DNA from: Siminovitchia acidinfaciens | GTDB lineage: Bacteria > Bacillota > Bacilli > Bacillales > Bacillaceae_C | Length of the DNA: 64,000 bases | NCBI RefSeq assembly: GCF_003605385.1 | Contig: NZ_QYTV02000007.1 | Location: 107,896 to 171,895 of the forward strand | Direction of reading: 5' to 3' | Shown here: piece after piece, positions 62,174 to 64,000 of the stretch | Layout: each line of letters begins with the position of its first letter | Position numbering within the stretch: the first letter of the stretch is position 1 | The notes under the pieces: model-generated | Seen by the model: only the letters and a program-made list of their open reading frames with translations | Told to the model about the DNA's origin: nothing | The model's database searches: none | Program-made: the position numbers and the translations under genes

Positions 62174-62640
62174 ATATTCACCCACATGACCTGTGCATCT
62201 TCTCTATTGTCGGTATAATAACCTCTTCTGATGCCGCCTTCCTGGAATCCCAGCTTCTTATAAAGTGATTTCGCTACATGATTGCTGACACGAACTTCAA
62301 GCGTCATCGTTTTCGCTCCGGCTTCCTTAGCCAGGCTCATCATTTTACACAGCAATTTCTCACCAAGCTTGCGCCCGCGATATTCAGGAAGGATGGCTAT
62401 ATTTGTCACATGCGCCTCATCTAAAATAATCCAAACACCGCAGTAACCTGCCTGTGTACCGTCCACTTCGATAAAAACATAGGAGGCAAAGCGGTTATGG
62501 GCTATATCGTTATAAAAAGCTTCTTCGGGCCATGGAGACGAAAATGACCGGCTTTCAATATGATAAAGTTTATGGATATCTTCTATTTTAGCAAGACGAA
62601 AATTGATATTTTTCGTTATTTCCATGCTGCGATCAATCAT
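62170..62640 (-). CDS. rimI: GNAT N-acetyltransferase RimI
   Basis: The 156-residue GNAT protein has motif A in [20 protein letters not shown] (acetyl-CoA pyrophosphate loop Q/R-x-x-G-x-G/K) and ends with [16 protein letters not shown], typical of RimI, which acetylates N-terminal residues of proteins such as S18. It overlaps tsaB by eight bases and tsaD by four. ATG at 62640 has GGGGAAA upstream; ATG at 62625 lacks one. Confidence 0.95.
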   Translation of the reverse strand: MIDRSMEITKNINFRLAKIEDIHKLYHIESRSFSSPWPEEAFYNDIAHNRFASYVFIEVDGTQAGYCGVWIILDEAHVTNIAILPEYRGRKLGEKLLCKMMSLAKEAGAKTMTLEVRVSNHVAKSLYKKLGFQEGGIRRGYYTDNREDAQVMWVNI

Positions 62641-63337
62641 TGGTCATTTTCCCCTGTCTCTCCAGCCATTTCGCTTCAGCCTCTACAAGCCGGATATAAT
62701 TTGGAGTAAACGTATGAACATTTTCTTCCGGACGGCTGATACCCATTAACCCGAGTTCTCCCGGCCTTGGATTATATTCTCCGATGGCCGCGAAATGAGC
62801 CAGGTCTCCCAGTGCCGCGCTAAGAGTTTCCCTGTGGATTGCTAAATCATTGCCGACAAATAATATAGGCTGCCCAGTCTCTTTCAACATATCAGCCCAC
62901 TCAGCTGCAGGTATGTTTTGATCCTCTTTGATCATTACAGCCTCTTGATTTTCAAAACAATAAAGGCCTGTATAAATCAATCCACGCCTGGCATCAAAAA
63001 GCGGCGACACCAAGCCTGGAAAATAACGTCCCGATGCTGCGAGAACTTGCAGACTGGAAACACTGGACAAGGGAATGCCAAGGCTCCAAGCCATCGTCTT
63101 GGCAATGGTTACGCCGATTCGAACGCCAGTATAGGAACCAGGACCGCCCGCGACCACAATTTTATCCAATTCAGTCGGTTTCGTTTCACAGTCGACAAGC
63201 AAGCGTTCAATGGCAGGCATGACGCGTACGCTATGATTTTTCTTTAAGTTGGTTATATATTCACCAATGACTTTGGTTTCGTCTACAAGAGCGATACCAA
63301 GCACGTCATTGGAAGTGTCAATTGCCAGGATTTTCAT
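62633..63337 (-). CDS. tsaB: tRNA threonylcarbamoyladenosine complex subunit TsaB
   Basis: The 234-residue protein opens MKILAIDTSNDVLGIALVD and has the ASKHA-fold segment VAGGPGSYTGVRIGVTIAK and FDARRGLIYTGLYCF. It is an inactive paralogue of TsaD that scaffolds the t6A complex. It overlaps tsaE by 20 bases and rimI by eight. AAGGAG precedes ATG at 63337. Confidence 0.97.
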   Translation of the reverse strand: MKILAIDTSNDVLGIALVDETKVIGEYITNLKKNHSVRVMPAIERLLVDCETKPTELDKIVVAGGPGSYTGVRIGVTIAKTMAWSLGIPLSSVSSLQVLAASGRYFPGLVSPLFDARRGLIYTGLYCFENQEAVMIKEDQNIPAAEWADMLKETGQPILFVGNDLAIHRETLSAALGDLAHFAAIGEYNPRPGELGLMGISRPEENVHTFTPNYIRLVEAEAKWLERQGKMTND

Positions 63338-63788
63338 CTAATAACTCCTTACATAATGCTTCATACCTTGTCCCAGTCGGCTTCAATACAATGCGCCTAC
63401 GATCTTGGCCTTCGTGATATATATATATGGCCAAGTAATTTGAAGGCAGCTGGTCCTCGATAAACTGAGCCCACTCCACCACTGTTACACCTTCACCGTA
63501 AAAATATTCATCGAAACCCAAATCTTCGAATGAACCTTCCAAACGATATACATCCATATGATATAACGGGAGCCGTCCGTGATACTCTTTGATAATTGTA
63601 AAAGTCGGGCTGCTCACGTTTCTCTTTATTTCGAGACCAGAGGCCAATCCTTTTGTAAAAGTGGTTTTTCCGGCACCGAGATCGCCTTCGAGAAGCAAAA
63701 CATCTGCTGGCTTGAGCAGCTGTCCCAATTGGCTTGCAAACTCCAATGTTTCTTCCGGAGTATTTGAAATAATTTCATATGTCTTCAT
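63318..63788 (-). CDS. tsaE: tRNA threonylcarbamoyladenosine complex ATPase TsaE
   Basis: The 156-residue ATPase has Walker A GDLGAGKTTFTKGLA (about 36-50), switch VSSPTFTIIKEY, and Walker B-like YHMDVYRLE with VVEWAQFIED. It drives turnover of the TsaB-TsaD complex. It is first in the four-gene operon and lies just after a terminator that ends the upstream tRNA transcript. Confidence 0.97.
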   Translation of the reverse strand: MKTYEIISNTPEETLEFASQLGQLLKPADVLLLEGDLGAGKTTFTKGLASGLEIKRNVSSPTFTIIKEYHGRLPLYHMDVYRLEGSFEDLGFDEYFYGEGVTVVEWAQFIEDQLPSNYLAIYIYHEGQDRRRIVLKPTGTRYEALCKELLDENPGN

Positions 63789-63813
63789 TAAAAGACTCTC
63801 CTAGTTGATTATA

Positions 63814-63849
63814 CAAAAAAACCTTAGGATCCTCTACCTCCCTAAGGTT
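63814..63849 (-). terminator. Terminator between the tRNA and tsaE
   Basis: On the minus strand AACCTTAGG and CCTAAGGTT form the stem with a 12-14-base loop, followed by seven T. It ends the tRNA transcript. Confidence 0.9.
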
Positions 63850-63882
63850 AAGTTTGCTTATTTTATTGAAAAAAGAAGGTAA

Positions 63883-63956
<74 letters not shown>

Positions 63957-64000
63957 ACGATATTAATTAACTTATTTAAAGCATGCCCATTGGGCCGGAC

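Overview
The window is chromosomal DNA from an endospore-forming member of the Bacillaceae, most like the Bacillus/Mesobacillus/Cytobacillus group. The sequence shows strong AGGAGG ribosome binding sites with many TTG and GTG starts, a CIRCE-controlled groES-groEL operon, a Spo0E-like phosphatase, a SAM (S-box) riboswitch, catabolite response elements and a bacterial nitric oxide synthase. Gene order from groEL to tsaE matches the B. subtilis block tsaE-tsaB-rimI-tsaD / ydiF / moaC-rex-tatA-tatC / ydiK-ydiL / groES-groEL, read here on the reverse strand. The insertions relative to that order are an amino-acid ABC cassette, an AEC permease and a SAM-riboswitch-controlled FMN reductase.

Layout. 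0-5 kb: truncated tspO, an MFS exporter, a 52-bp repeat array, an ABC-F translation factor (YfmR type) and a coupled polytopic membrane protein. 5-11 kb: a polyol catabolic cluster (DeoR regulator, polyol permease, zinc polyol dehydrogenase, divergent ribulokinase-type kinase) with phased direct repeats between the divergent genes. 11-17 kb: APC permease, urea transporter, YbaK deacylase, a 55-residue Spo0E-like protein and nos. 17-19.4 kb: a secreted, strongly acidic protein made of about 48 decapeptides, preceded by a possible three-way-junction leader RNA. 20-21 kb: azlCD. 21-25.5 kb: two-component system, HtrA and a membrane-anchored PrsA-like foldase. 25.8-29.5 kb: dicarboxylate/glutamate symporter with a cre site and a GlnK/GlnL-type two-component system whose regulator seems to start at CTG. 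29.5-37 kb: MFS drug exporter, small genes, CwlO-type endopeptidase, threonine aldolase. 37-39.7 kb: a redox operon (FMN reductase, DsbA-like, YdhR-like) with a divergent TetR gene. 36.5-43.2 kb holds several decayed genes and an IS605-type tnpB scar, plus two intact tail-to-tail alpha/beta hydrolase paralogues. 43-46 kb: DUF1572 protein, a new 51-residue membrane protein, threonine dehydratase and a divergent LysR gene. 46.5-64 kb: the conserved groEL-to-tsaE block, ending in initiator tRNA-Met.

Features most worth attention: a cluster of DnaA boxes between ydiF and tsaD; two families of long non-coding repeats placed between convergent genes; the decapeptide-repeat protein and its leader; the probable CTG start of the GlnL-like regulator; a tandem duplication of an amino-acid binding protein that carries its promoter and a 5'-terminal stem-loop; and several recently decayed genes not visible as ordinary open frames.
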